This document shows, one piece after another, positions 27,337 through 36,873 of a DNA stretch of 64,000 nt; positions within the stretch are counted from its first letter, which is position 1, and the number at the start of each line of letters is the position of its first letter. The notes under the pieces were generated by a model, which was given only the letters and a program-made list of their open reading frames with translations, was not told where the DNA came from and ran no database searches. This DNA comes from JBCBKU01 sp038521345 (GTDB taxonomy: Bacteria > Pseudomonadota > Alphaproteobacteria > Rhodobacterales > Rhodobacteraceae): the NCBI GenBank assembly GCA_038521345.1, contig JBCBKU010000010.1, positions 1-64,000 on the forward strand, in the 5' to 3' direction. Both the position numbers and the translations under genes were made by a program.

Positions 27337-28178
27337 CGGCCGGGAATGGCACCGCGCCGTTCACCCGCACCAGGCCAGGTCTCCATGGCCGCCAGCGCCT
27401 CGTCCGCGGTCTCGACAAACCGGAAAAGGTCAAGGTCATCCGCGGCGATCGTTCCCGCCTCGGCAAGGGCATCCCAATTGACGATTGTTCTCCAGAAGTC
27501 CTCGCCGAAGAGCAGGATCGGAACCCTTTGCATCCGTCCGGTCTGAATTAGTGTGAGCGCTTCGAACAGTTCGTCCAAAGTGCCAAAACCTCCGGGAAAG
27601 ACGGCAATGGCGCGGGCTCGCATCAGAAAGTGCATTTTGCGGATACCGAAATAGTGGAAATTGAAACAGAGTTCCGGCGTTATGTAAGGGTTCGGCGCCT
27701 GCTCGTGCGGAAGGACGATGTTCAACCCGATCGACAGACCGCCCGCATCGCTGGCGCCGCGATTGCCGGCCTCCATAACCCCGGGGCCACCTCCGGTGAC
27801 TACGATATTGTCGTGGCGTCCATTTGAAACGCTCTGCTCGGTAATCTTGCGGGCAAAACTCCGCGCCTCATCATAAAAGCGCGACAAGTCAGCTAGGGTT
27901 TCTGTACGGGCATTGCCTTTGTCTTCAGGGCGCGGGATCCGGGCTCCACCAAACAAAACCACCGTGGATTCGACACCGAACTCCGTCAAAAGAAGCTCCG
28001 GCTTCAGCAGCTCGAGTTGCAGCCGGACCGGGCGCAACTCGTCCCGACAAAGAAAGTCGGGATCGTCAAAAGCCAGCCTGTAGGCCGGCGACCGGGTTTG
28101 TTCGGTCTCCGGCGTACCATGCGAGGTTTCGATATCCTGATGCGCATTTGGAAAGATGCGGTCTTGGTCGTCCTTCAT
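27333..28178 (-). CDS. TIGR00730-type Rossmann-fold protein (LOG family)
   Basis: A 281-residue protein with the LOG motif PGGFGTLDELFEALT and an upstream GGGPGVMEAGNRGA, typical of nucleotide 5'-monophosphate nucleosidases such as LOG and PpnN. The start ATG 28178 has AGGAGG 8 bp upstream; longer frames are not credible. The acidic N-terminal 80 residues are family-like extension. It converges with rppH and diverges from dapD. Confidence 0.9.
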   Translation of the reverse strand: MKDDQDRIFPNAHQDIETSHGTPETEQTRSPAYRLAFDDPDFLCRDELRPVRLQLELLKPELLLTEFGVESTVVLFGGARIPRPEDKGNARTETLADLSRFYDEARSFARKITEQSVSNGRHDNIVVTGGGPGVMEAGNRGASDAGGLSIGLNIVLPHEQAPNPYITPELCFNFHYFGIRKMHFLMRARAIAVFPGGFGTLDELFEALTLIQTGRMQRVPILLFGEDFWRTIVNWDALAEAGTIAADDLDLFRFVETADEALAAMETWPGAGERRGAIPGR

Positions 28179-28266
28179 GGCCAGCCTCCTTCGTTGCAGC
28201 GGCGCGTCCCCGGCCTTATAGCCTCGCCAGAACCGAGGCCAGAGACGAAGTTGTGGGGAACTGTCC

Positions 28267-29088
28267 ATGAGCACATTGGAAACGGCGATTGAAGCCGCCT
28301 GGGACGCGCGAGATGCGATCACGCCGGCGACAACCGGAGAAACGCGCGAGGCCATCGAGGACACGCTGGATGCGCTCGACTCCGGGTCCCTGCGCGTCGC
28401 AGAGAGAGCGGACGATGGAACTTGGCATGTTCATCAATGGGCCAAGAAGGCCGTACTCTTAGGTTTTCGCCTGAAAGATATGGAGATGCAGACCGGCAGC
28501 CCCCAAGGCGGATCTTGGTGGGACAAGGTCGATTCAAAGTGGGCGGACTGGGGCGACAATCAATGGCGCGAGGCCGGTTTCAGGGCCGTGCCGAACTGCG
28601 TCGTCCGCCGCTCTGCCTACATTGCGCCGGGCGTTGTCCTGATGCCCTCCTTTGTTAACCTAGGCGCCTATGTCGATACTGGCACCATGGTCGACACATG
28701 GGCGACGGTTGGATCCTGTGCACAGATCGGCAAGAACGTGCACTTGTCGGGAGGTGTCGGGATCGGCGGCGTGTTGGAGCCGATGCAGGCGGGGCCCACG
28801 ATCATCGAGGACAACTGCTTTATCGGCGCGCGCTCAGAGGTGGTCGAAGGCGTGATCGTCCGCGAGGGCTCGGTCCTCGGGATGGGCGTTTTTGTCGGTC
28901 AATCGACCAAAATCGTCGATCGCGAGTCGGGAGCGGTCATGTATGGTGAGGTGCCCCCCTATTCCGTCGTTGTGGCCGGATCCATGCCATCAAAGAACGG
29001 AGTTCATCTCTATTGCGCCGTAATAGTTAAGAGAGTCGACGAAAAGACCCGTTCCAAGACAGGAATCAATGAACTTTTGCGCGACTGA
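28267..29088 (+). CDS. dapD: 2,3,4,5-tetrahydropyridine-2,6-dicarboxylate N-succinyltransferase
   Basis: A 273-residue enzyme of the succinylase branch of the lysine/DAP pathway. The middle and C-terminal part is a left-handed beta helix with hexapeptide repeats (for example NLGAYVDTGTMVDTWATVGS and NVHLSGGVGIGGVLEP), and the catalytic region is as expected. It works with dapE (31457), separated from it here by a small ORF and a reverse-strand Hint gene. Confidence 0.97.
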   Translation: MSTLETAIEAAWDARDAITPATTGETREAIEDTLDALDSGSLRVAERADDGTWHVHQWAKKAVLLGFRLKDMEMQTGSPQGGSWWDKVDSKWADWGDNQWREAGFRAVPNCVVRRSAYIAPGVVLMPSFVNLGAYVDTGTMVDTWATVGSCAQIGKNVHLSGGVGIGGVLEPMQAGPTIIEDNCFIGARSEVVEGVIVREGSVLGMGVFVGQSTKIVDRESGAVMYGEVPPYSVVVAGSMPSKNGVHLYCAVIVKRVDEKTRSKTGINELLRD

Positions 29089-29324
29089 CCGAACGCATCG
29101 TTTCTAATTTGAGTACTATTCGACGTAAACGCGTCCCGTTTCCGCCGGATTGGATAGCAATATTCAACCGTGGGTAACGGTAAACGGTTCGCGGGACAGT
29201 ATCCGCACTCTGCGGTCACACCGGCCGCCTGACTGGCAGAAAGAGCCCGCGTCAGGCAGGTTGGGTGATCGCAGAGTTCAAGGCCCACATTGGCGATCTG
29301 CCTGGCGTCCGCTAGACACGGCCC

Positions 29325-29663
29325 ATGGAACGCTCGCAACAAGTCTACATCTTGCTGGTCGATGTCGGGCGAAAGCCCGATGATGGACTGCCCGAGGGAT
29401 CGACGGGTGCCGGGCTGCTATGTTTCGCATCCGGGGTCGACGAAGCCGAAGCCGTCCGCGAAACCGTTGCCGTCTTAAAAACTGCGGGGCTCGCCCCGCT
29501 TGAGGTCACGGGTCATGGACTTGCTGAAGAGAGCGATCCGGGCCCAGAAGAGCAGGCGTTGATCGCTCGGGCCCTCGATGAGAATGCAGTTATCGTCGCG
29601 GAAGTCGCAGCCTATTCCGATACGGATCAGGCGGCCTCGACCCGCAAGAGCCCGGCTTCATAG
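29325..29663 (+). CDS. Small acidic protein of unknown function
   Basis: A 112-residue hydrophilic, acidic protein with no signal peptide, containing a QVYILLVDVG start and an alpha/beta pattern (ETVAVLKTAGLAPLEVTGHG). I do not recognise the family. It lies downstream of dapD on the same strand with a 236-bp gap (29089-29324). That gap holds a loose CCTGAC/GTCAGG dyad (29228-29233 and 29251-29256) but nothing clear. Its 3' end overlaps the convergent Hint gene by 37 bp. Confidence 0.65.
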   Translation: MERSQQVYILLVDVGRKPDDGLPEGSTGAGLLCFASGVDEAEAVRETVAVLKTAGLAPLEVTGHGLAEESDPGPEEQALIARALDENAVIVAEVAAYSDTDQAASTRKSPAS

Positions 29664-31210
29664 GATCTGAGCGTGCGGCGCGCCGCGGGACTGTAGCCGG
29701 CACCGGTCTTGGGATCCAGCTCTGGGAAAATCGCGCAAATCTCGGCGATTATGTCCTCATCGAAGAGAGCACTCGTCTGGGACCCTGGCAAAAAACTCTC
29801 GGTTTCGAGACCTTCTGATACAACAATCTGATGGCGATCGAATAAGACATGAACATACTCAACCCAACCGCCTTCGACCCGTTCTATGGATCGTCCGTCG
29901 AGGAGGTCCTTCGCGGCCACAAGGACCTCGTCTTCCCCAAAGAGAAGCGCCGCTCGATAGCCCTGCACCATCACACGGTGCTGGGGCGAGACAAGCAAGC
30001 GACCATGACCGCCCAGCGCGCCTGCATGAATACGAATGGGTGCAAGATCGCCGCGTGCGCGTACCCTCCGCTGACCAATCCATCGTACAGGCTGCGGCCC
30101 GTCATCCCTCGTCAGTACAAGGTCACCCGGACGTAGCCTTTCAACGGGGCAAGGGCCGTCAGGGGTGGACAACCGCGTGCCAGCCGTGAAGCAAGGGATC
30201 GTGGTGAGCGTGACGAAGGCAGTATCGGTTTCACCGGTCGTGCTGGCAACGTCATAGGTAAAGGCGATTTCTTCGACATCGCTGTCCGCGATTATCGTAA
30301 CGGTCCCGTCCTCGTTCAGAGTGATCGTCTGACCCTGTGGCAGAATGATCGGGACATTGGCAACGACTGTCTGGCCATTGATGTGTGTGATCCGCAGGGT
30401 GCCGAGGGTATTGTTAATGTCGTTGTCCAAGAGATCGATCGTACGTGTGCCATCCGGGAAAATTGTTCCGCCCGTGTCATCCAAGGCCACGAGCGTGCTT
30501 TGGATTGCGTCCGCACCGATCAGCAGGTTGGAGTCAAAGTTGGAATCGGCCACGTCCGCGACACCGATCTTGATCGAGTTAACGTCGTCATCGCGGACCG
30601 GAATAGTCAGCGACATAGTAATGGTGAACCCGTCCATCTCTGTGTTCGCCTGATCGCCGGTATTGTCGACGTAGACGTTGGATATTCCGACTGGGCTGAT
30701 ATTTGTGACGTTCACATCGCCAGACCCAACGCTCAGCGGAACTGGGTCGCCGTCGATCCAGACCCCGATTACATCGTTGTAGATTGATCCCGAGAATTCG
30801 GGAAATTCCTCCGAGGCAAAGACAAAGTTCAACGAAACCGCAGTCACGCCGTCAGGAACAGTAAAGTCGATCTCAAGAAACGAGGCATCAAACGTGTTCG
30901 CCCCGGCGAGCGCGTTGAAGTCTGCATTGTTGTTTGGGCCGTTGCTTGCAGTCGTCGTGTTCGTGTTCAAGTTTGACTGGGAGGCGTTCACCGAGGTGAA
31001 CGCGGTGGCCTGTCCCGTGGACAGAATGACCCCCGTATCGGAGGGGACAACGTTCGGAGAAACGGTATCTCCGTTCGAATAGATGGCCGAGGCGCGGTTA
31101 TCCCCGGTGTAGCTTGCGCCGGTAACAGTGACGCCGTCCCCAAAGATAGCCTGCGCCATTTCGAGCGCAGATGCGCCCGTATCATAAGTTAGTTCAACAC
31201 CCGCGACCAT
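29627..31210 (-). CDS. Secreted-type protein with choice-of-anchor L and Hint domains
   Basis: A 527-residue protein. The N-terminal half (about 1-230) resembles the choice-of-anchor L domain (NFVFASEEFPEFSGSIYNDV followed by VIGVWIDG). A cadherin- or Ig-like linker follows. The C-terminal part has a Hint (hedgehog/intein) domain starting CFTAGTRLSTPDG with a likely nucleophile Cys, and a SPQHRVMVQG block containing the second conserved His. There is no Sec signal, so type I secretion is possible. Start ATG 31210 has GAGG 6 bp upstream. It lies between dapD and dapE on the opposite strand. Confidence 0.85.
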   Translation of the reverse strand: MVAGVELTYDTGASALEMAQAIFGDGVTVTGASYTGDNRASAIYSNGDTVSPNVVPSDTGVILSTGQATAFTSVNASQSNLNTNTTTASNGPNNNADFNALAGANTFDASFLEIDFTVPDGVTAVSLNFVFASEEFPEFSGSIYNDVIGVWIDGDPVPLSVGSGDVNVTNISPVGISNVYVDNTGDQANTEMDGFTITMSLTIPVRDDDVNSIKIGVADVADSNFDSNLLIGADAIQSTLVALDDTGGTIFPDGTRTIDLLDNDINNTLGTLRITHINGQTVVANVPIILPQGQTITLNEDGTVTIIADSDVEEIAFTYDVASTTGETDTAFVTLTTIPCFTAGTRLSTPDGPCPVERLRPGDLVLTRDDGPQPVRWIGQRRVRARGDLAPIRIHAGALGGHGRLLVSPQHRVMVQGYRAALLFGEDEVLVAAKDLLDGRSIERVEGGWVEYVHVLFDRHQIVVSEGLETESFLPGSQTSALFDEDIIAEICAIFPELDPKTGAGYSPAARRTLRSYEAGLLRVEAA

Positions 31211-31456
31211 GCCTGTCCTCGGTCCAATGAAGGCGCGGTACACCTTGCCACTTCCGCGGCCAGACGTTCACTCTGCTCAATCCCGCCGGACGGTTTTCCG
31301 CCCTGACGCTCCCCGCCTCCGGGTTAAGTTGGTCGCAGGATGCCTCAAATTGCGGATAACTCAAGGGTTATGGGCACGAGGCCGGCACGACGTCGCCGAG
31401 CGGCCACACAATAGCTTTGCGTTGTGGTCCTTCCCAAGCGGCGATATCCGAGCTTC

Positions 31457-32605
31457 ATGACCGAGATAATCGACCCTGTTTCGCTGACCCGTCAACTTGT
31501 GATGTGCCCGTCGGTTACCCCAGAAGATGCCGGGGCGCTGGACATCCTGCAGGAAGTGCTCACCAAGGCGGGGTTCACCTGCGCACGCGTCGACCGCGGC
31601 GGCATTCGCAATCTCTTTGCTCGCTGGGGTGAAAAGGAACATGCGCACACCTTTGGGTTCAACGGACACACCGACGTCGTCCCCCCGGGGGACCCTGCCA
31701 ACTGGCGTTTCGACCCGTTTGCGGGCGAACTCGTCGATGGCGAATTATGGGGCCGTGGTGCGGCCGACATGAAATCAGGGGTTGCCGCCTTTGTTGCCGC
31801 GGCGATCGAGTTTGTGTCGGCGTCGCCTCCGGTTGGTGCGGTCGTACTCGCTATTACGGGCGATGAAGAGGGCGATGCCCGGGACGGAACCCGCGCACTC
31901 TTGGACTGGATGGCATCCGAAAACGAGGTGATGGCAGCCTGCATCGTCGGGGAACCCACGTGCCCTCGCCAGATGGGCGAAATGATCAAGATCGGGCGCC
32001 GGGGTTCCATGACGGCCCAGATCACCACCACAGGCGTTCAGGGCCATTCTGCCTATCCACATCGGGCCAAGAACCCAGTTTCCGCAATGGCGACGCTCTG
32101 CGCTCGCCTGGCCTCAACCAACTTGGATGCGGGAACCGAGCATTTTGACCCATCCACACTGGCGGTTACGACGATTGATACAGGAAACCCTGCCAATAAC
32201 GTCATCCCCGCCACCTGTCGCGCGACGGTGAACATCCGCTTCAACGACACCCACAGTTCAGACAGTCTGTCAGACTGGCTGCGCAGCGAAGCAAGAAGCG
32301 TGGAAGACGAAACCGGGGTGGCGATTGATTTGGCTATCCGCGTCTCGGGAGAGAGTTTTCTCACACCGCCTGGACCCTTGTCAGACCTTGTTGCAGCGGC
32401 GGTCGAGGCCGAGACAGGGATGCGCCCTGTGTTGTCAACGTCGGGCGGTACATCCGACGCCCGTTTCCTCAAAGATCTCTGCCCAGTGGTCGAGGTCGGC
32501 CTCGTCGGTTCGACCATGCATCAGGTGGACGAACGGGTCGCGATCAAGGACATCCAGACCTTGAAGAGCATTTATCGGCGGATACTCGATGCGTATTTCG
32601 CCTGA
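31457..32605 (+). CDS. dapE: Succinyl-diaminopimelate desuccinylase
   Basis: A 382-residue M20-family zinc amidohydrolase. Metal-site motifs: FNGHTDVVPPGD, the GRGAADMKSG region with the bridging Asp, TGDEEGDA with the catalytic Glu pair, and a C-terminal TSGGTSDARF. It makes LL-diaminopimelate for lysine and peptidoglycan. ATG 31457 was preferred over an upstream ATG because it begins at the family N-terminus (IIDPVSLTRQLV). The next gene overlaps its last 17 bp. Confidence 0.96.
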   Translation: MTEIIDPVSLTRQLVMCPSVTPEDAGALDILQEVLTKAGFTCARVDRGGIRNLFARWGEKEHAHTFGFNGHTDVVPPGDPANWRFDPFAGELVDGELWGRGAADMKSGVAAFVAAAIEFVSASPPVGAVVLAITGDEEGDARDGTRALLDWMASENEVMAACIVGEPTCPRQMGEMIKIGRRGSMTAQITTTGVQGHSAYPHRAKNPVSAMATLCARLASTNLDAGTEHFDPSTLAVTTIDTGNPANNVIPATCRATVNIRFNDTHSSDSLSDWLRSEARSVEDETGVAIDLAIRVSGESFLTPPGPLSDLVAAAVEAETGMRPVLSTSGGTSDARFLKDLCPVVEVGLVGSTMHQVDERVAIKDIQTLKSIYRRILDAYFA

Positions 32606-33194
32606 TTGGCGGCCAAGGCTCGTCGTCATGGTCAAGGAACCTCGTCCGGGCCGGGTCAAGACAAGGCTTGCCCGGGGGATCGGGACGATCGGTGCGGCCT
32701 ACTGGTTTCGACGTCAAGTTCTGGGCCTTTTGCGCCGTGTGGAAGATCCCCGTTGGGAACTGATCCTAGCCGTTGCGCCGGACCGCGAAGGAATGACAAG
32801 CCGCTTCTGGCCCGGACACCTTCCACGCATCCCGCAGGGCCCCGGCAACTTGGGCGATCGCATGGGACGCATCTTTCGCGATCTTCCGCCTGGCCCGGTA
32901 CTGATCGTGGGCGCTGACATTCCCGGGATCACACGTGTCGAGGTTCATAGGGCGTTTCAGGCATTCAGGTCGGCGGAAGCTGTGATCGGACCGGGCGAAG
33001 ACGGCGGATATTGGTTGATCGGGTTGAAACGGATCTCGGCGGTTCCGGAGTGCCTTTTTCGCGGCGTCCGGTGGTCAACTCAACATGCCGCCGAAGACAC
33101 CATCTCCACTCTTCCGGGATGCCGCGTGGCCCGGACCAGTACGCTCGCCGATGTCGATACCGCAGCCGATCTTGCACATGTGAAATCCTTGTAA
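32589..33194 (+). CDS. DUF2064/TIGR04282-type glycosyltransferase-like protein
   Basis: A 201-residue protein with the motif VVMVKEPRPGRVKTRLA near the N-terminus, then LILAVAPDR, VLIVGADIPGI and GPGEDGGYWLIGLK, all typical of the TIGR04282 transferase-like family related to molybdenum cofactor guanylyltransferases and GT-A folds. It probably uses a nucleotide-activated donor; the acceptor is unknown. Its start lies inside the end of dapE. Confidence 0.85.
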   Translation: MRISPDWRPRLVVMVKEPRPGRVKTRLARGIGTIGAAYWFRRQVLGLLRRVEDPRWELILAVAPDREGMTSRFWPGHLPRIPQGPGNLGDRMGRIFRDLPPGPVLIVGADIPGITRVEVHRAFQAFRSAEAVIGPGEDGGYWLIGLKRISAVPECLFRGVRWSTQHAAEDTISTLPGCRVARTSTLADVDTAADLAHVKSL

Positions 33195-33244
33195 CAGCCG
33201 CCTTTCCAAATGACGCCGCTCACGCCCCGTGCTAGCGGTATGGT

Positions 33245-35502
33245 ATGAGCAGACTGCCGACGAAGGCGGAGATCCTTGACTGGATCAAGGATAATCCGAC
33301 CCAAACATCGAAGCGCGACATCGCCAAGGCGTTCGGGGTGAAGTCGGCCGCACGCATTGATCTCAAACGCTTGTTGAAAGAACTCGAGGCCGAAGGGCAT
33401 CTGGAAAAGCGGCGACGCACTTATCGCGATCCCGAGAAATTGCCTCCGGTTTCAGTCGTACAGGTTCTGGACGGCGACCCGGGCGACGAGCTTTTTGCAC
33501 GCCCGCTGGAATGGACCGGCGAGGGGCCCGAACCCCGTATCCTGCTTGTCACGCGGGCGTCAGATCCGGCGCTTGGTCCCGGGGACCGGATCCTTGCGCG
33601 GCTGACAGAAGTTCGCGAAGCGGGGTACAGTTACGAGGGCCGCCTGATCCGCCGTATTGGCCTCTCGCCCCGCAAGATCCTCGGGATTTACCGGAAAGAC
33701 ACCGAGGGTGGACGTCTCTTGCCAATCGACAAGGGCACCGACCGCGAATGGCGCGTGGCAGCGGCGGACACACACGGGTCGCAGGACGGAGAATTGGTAG
33801 AAGCCGAACAATCCGGCCCCAAAGACCGGATGGGCGTTCCGCGCGCCCGGATCGTGACGCGGCTGGGTGACCCCACCGCGCCGCGTGCGGTATCGCTAAT
33901 CGCAATTCACGAACACGGCATTCCCGACGGCTTTCCGGACGAGGTTTTGGCCGAAGCCGAAACCCTAACGCCCGCGGCGCCTCTGGACAGGAAGGACCTT
34001 ACGGAACTGCCACTCGTCACGATTGATCCGGCCGACGCCCGGGACCACGACGACGCGTGTTTCGTTCGATCTGACGAAGATCCCGGTAATTCGGGCGGTT
34101 TTGTCGTTTGGGTCGCAATTGCCGATGTGGCCGCGTTTGTGCGCCCAGGCACGGAACTGGATATCGAGGCCCGGCGGCGAGGCAATTCAACCTACTTTCC
34201 TGATCGGGTGGTGCCTATGCTGCCCGAACGCCTCTCTGGCGACCTATGTTCGCTTCACGAAGACGTCGACCGCGCTTGCATAGCGGTTGAAATGGTCATC
34301 GACGAGGCAGGCCGAAAGCTCCACCATACCTTCCATCGCGGTATCATGCGGTCGCGTGCCTCGCTTACCTACGAAGAAGTGCAAGAGGCCGAAAATGGTG
34401 CGCCGAATGCGCGGTGCGAGCCTCTTATGGAACAAGTCATTGCACCCTTGTTTTGTGCCTACCGTGCACTCGCGAAGGCACGGGATGCCCGCCAACCTCT
34501 TGACCTTGACTTACCGGAGCGCCGGATCGAACTGACCGATGCAGGGGAGGTTGCCTCGGTCAATTTCAAAGACCGGCTGACGCGCACCGGATGATCGAGG
34601 ATTTCATGGTTCTCGCAAATGTGGCGGCGGCTGAAACGCTCGAGAAAAAACGTTGGCCTTTGCTTTATCGGGTGCACGAGGAACCGCCCGCCTCAAAACT
34701 CGACTCGCTTCGCGAAGTAGCCGAAGCGTCTGGACTGGCCCTTGCAAAGGGTCAGGTGCTGTCCACCCGACACCTCAACCAACTTCTTGACCAAGCCGCG
34801 GGGGCGGAAGCGTCAGAGGTGATCAACATGGCGACACTGCGTTCGATGACACAGGCCTATTATGCCCCCGAGAACCTTGGACACTTTGGCCTCGCGCTGC
34901 GGGCGTATGCACATTTCACATCTCCTATTCGACGCTATTCAGACCTTGTGGTGCACAGGGCGCTGGTCGCGGCGCATGGTTGGGGCGAGGACGGATTGTC
35001 CGAACACGAGATCGAAGTGCTGGAAACCACGGCTCAGCATATCTCGGAAACCGAGCGCCGCTCGATGTCGGCCGAGCGTGATACCACGGATCGCTATCTT
35101 GCCGCCTATCTGTCGGACCGCGTGGGCGTGGAAATGACTGGCCGGATCTCCGGAATTGCGAGATTTGGCTGTTTTGTCCGACTGGACGAAACTGGCGCGG
35201 ACGGCCTTGTTCCGATCCGCTCGCTCGGGCGCGAGTACTTTCACTTTGACCGCACGGGCCAGACTTTAATGGGGTCCGATACGGGAACTGAGATCCGGAT
35301 TGGCCAGCGAGTCACAGTCCGACTGACCGAGGCGGTGCCAGTGACTGGGGGGTTAATGCTAGATCTCGTCGCTCTCGAAGATCAACCTGCCGAGGGCCAC
35401 GCGCAGCACTCTTCGCGTCGACGCAAGATCCAGGGACGACGGCCTCAGAAGAAGGGACGCACAGTCAGCCGTCGCCGGAAGACGCGGCGCGGCCGGGATT
35501 AG
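33245..35502 (+). pseudogene. rnr: RNase R gene interrupted by a one-base frameshift
   Basis: Together the two reading frames encode a near-complete RNase R. The 5' frame (33245-34594, 449 residues) has an N-terminal winged helix (LPTKAEILDWIKDNP), cold-shock-like domains and the RNB metal site DPADARDHDDACF. It runs to NFKDRL and then TRTG-stop. The 3' frame begins MIEDFMVLANVAAAE, which in RNase R directly follows NFKDRL plus about four residues. One missing G near 34579 (CTG-ACGCGCACCGG for CTGGACGCGCACCGG) explains the break and restores DAHRMIEDF. Both halves carry parts of the active site, so the protein is probably lost unless the base is a sequencing error. Confidence 0.88.
34591..35502 (+). 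CDS. 3' half of split RNase R (RNB C-terminus and S1 domain)
   Basis: A 303-residue frame starting at an ATG that overlaps the stop of the 5' frame as ATGA, so it could be re-initiated. It holds the rest of the RNB domain (HFTSPIRRYSDLVVHRAL), an S1 RNA-binding domain (GRISGIARFGCFVRLDETGA) and a Lys/Arg-rich tail (SRRRKIQGRRPQKKGRT) of the RNase R type. Alone it lacks the first set of metal ligands. Listed separately because it may be translated. Confidence 0.6.
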   Translation: MIEDFMVLANVAAAETLEKKRWPLLYRVHEEPPASKLDSLREVAEASGLALAKGQVLSTRHLNQLLDQAAGAEASEVINMATLRSMTQAYYAPENLGHFGLALRAYAHFTSPIRRYSDLVVHRALVAAHGWGEDGLSEHEIEVLETTAQHISETERRSMSAERDTTDRYLAAYLSDRVGVEMTGRISGIARFGCFVRLDETGADGLVPIRSLGREYFHFDRTGQTLMGSDTGTEIRIGQRVTVRLTEAVPVTGGLMLDLVALEDQPAEGHAQHSSRRRKIQGRRPQKKGRTVSRRRKTRRGRD

Positions 35503-35595
35503 CGGCACACCGCTGACGCGGTTGCCTCGGGGCTTTGTGGATAACCTCTCGCGCGCTATGGTTTCTAAAGAGCAGAAAATGAATCAGGTGATCCC

Positions 35596-36846
35596 ATGCC
35601 ACGTTGGCTGGCCGTTCTGGCTTTCGCTATCGTTGTGTCGCCGGCGCTTGCCCTTGCGCCGGAAAGTACTCCCAAACCCGTTCCGCGCGGCAGTACCACC
35701 GTTCAGGACGCACAGGTGACGCAATCGAACCGCGCTTTTGCGCGCTGGATCGCTGGTTTTAGATCGCGCGCAATCGCCCAAGGAATTTCAGCCACTGTCT
35801 TCGACACGGCCTTTGCTGGTGTCCGCTACAACACCGATGTCATCGAACGGGACCGTACCCAGTCCGAGTTTACCAAGCAGATATGGGAGTATCTGGACAG
35901 CGCGGCGTCAGAGACCCGTGTGAAAAACGGCAAGGCAGCGCTGCGCGACCACCGATCCGTCCTGGACGAAATCGAGACTCGCTTCGGTGTCGAAAAAGAA
36001 GTTGTTGTAGCGGTCTGGGGTCTGGAAAGCGCATACGGCGCCTACAGAGGTGATACGCCCATTATCGAAGCTCTGGCCACCTTGGCATTTGACGGACGCC
36101 GCGGCCGCTTCTTTGAAGAGCAGCTGATCGCGGCCCTGAAGATCCTGCAATCAGGCGACGTCCGTTCAGATCAAATGACCGGGTCCTGGGCCGGGGCCAT
36201 GGGGCACACCCAGTTTATCCCAACTTCCTACATTGCATACGCCGTCGACTTTCGGGGCGACGGACGCCGTGACATCTGGTCAGACGATCCAACGGATGCA
36301 CTGGCATCGACGGCTGCGTATCTGGCCAGGTTCGGTTGGACACGGGGTCAGCCATGGGGCGTGGAGGTGCGCCTTCCCAAAGGCTTCAACTATGCGCTGA
36401 CCGGGGAACGCGTGAAGCGCTCGCCAGCGGAGTGGGCCGCGATGGGTGTGCGCGATGTTGCGGGGGAGGCTGTTCCGAACCATGGTCCGGCATCGATCTT
36501 GCTTCCCGCCGGGGCGAACGGGGCTGCCTTTATGATTTTCAGGAACTTCCAAGTCATCGAGCGTTATAACACGGCAGATGCCTATGTTATTGGGGTCGGT
36601 CACCTGTCGGATCGGATCGCCGGTGGCCCTCCGATCCAATCCGGGTGGCCACGGGCCGATCGCCCACTTCGCTTCTCGGAAAAACAGGACATGCAACGTC
36701 GACTGACGGCGCAGGGTTTCGATACGCAGGGAGTAGACGGAATTATCGGGCCCAACACGATTGCCGCGATCCGGGCGTTTCAACGGACGCAGGGACTGAT
36801 CCCAGACGGATATGCCAGTTATGAGATCTTGAGGCGGCTTCGCTGA
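35596..36846 (+). CDS. Lytic murein transglycosylase (MltB-like) with peptidoglycan-binding domain
   Basis: A 416-residue exported enzyme: signal sequence (WLAVLAFAIVVSPALALAP), a GH103-like domain with the catalytic Glu in AVWGLESAYGAYRGDTP, the MGHTQFIPTSY segment, and a C-terminal PG_binding_1 repeat (residues about 355-415, TQGVDGIIGPNTIAAIRAFQ). It cleaves peptidoglycan glycan strands to 1,6-anhydro products. No obvious operon link to rnr. Confidence 0.93.
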   Translation: MPRWLAVLAFAIVVSPALALAPESTPKPVPRGSTTVQDAQVTQSNRAFARWIAGFRSRAIAQGISATVFDTAFAGVRYNTDVIERDRTQSEFTKQIWEYLDSAASETRVKNGKAALRDHRSVLDEIETRFGVEKEVVVAVWGLESAYGAYRGDTPIIEALATLAFDGRRGRFFEEQLIAALKILQSGDVRSDQMTGSWAGAMGHTQFIPTSYIAYAVDFRGDGRRDIWSDDPTDALASTAAYLARFGWTRGQPWGVEVRLPKGFNYALTGERVKRSPAEWAAMGVRDVAGEAVPNHGPASILLPAGANGAAFMIFRNFQVIERYNTADAYVIGVGHLSDRIAGGPPIQSGWPRADRPLRFSEKQDMQRRLTAQGFDTQGVDGIIGPNTIAAIRAFQRTQGLIPDGYASYEILRRLR

Positions 36847-36873
36847 ATGGACGCAATGGGCTAGGGTTCACGT

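Noticed and set aside
29228..29256. CCTGAC/GTCAGG dyad downstream of dapD as a terminator
   Set aside because: The loop is 17 bases and the stem only 6 bp with no T-run.
35536..35544. A perfect DnaA-box 9-mer (TTATCCACA on the minus strand) between rnr and the transglycosylase gene
   Set aside because: One copy only, with no AT-rich region, other boxes or origin-type genes nearby. About 0.5 such matches are expected by chance in 64 kb on both strands, so it is not evidence for an origin.
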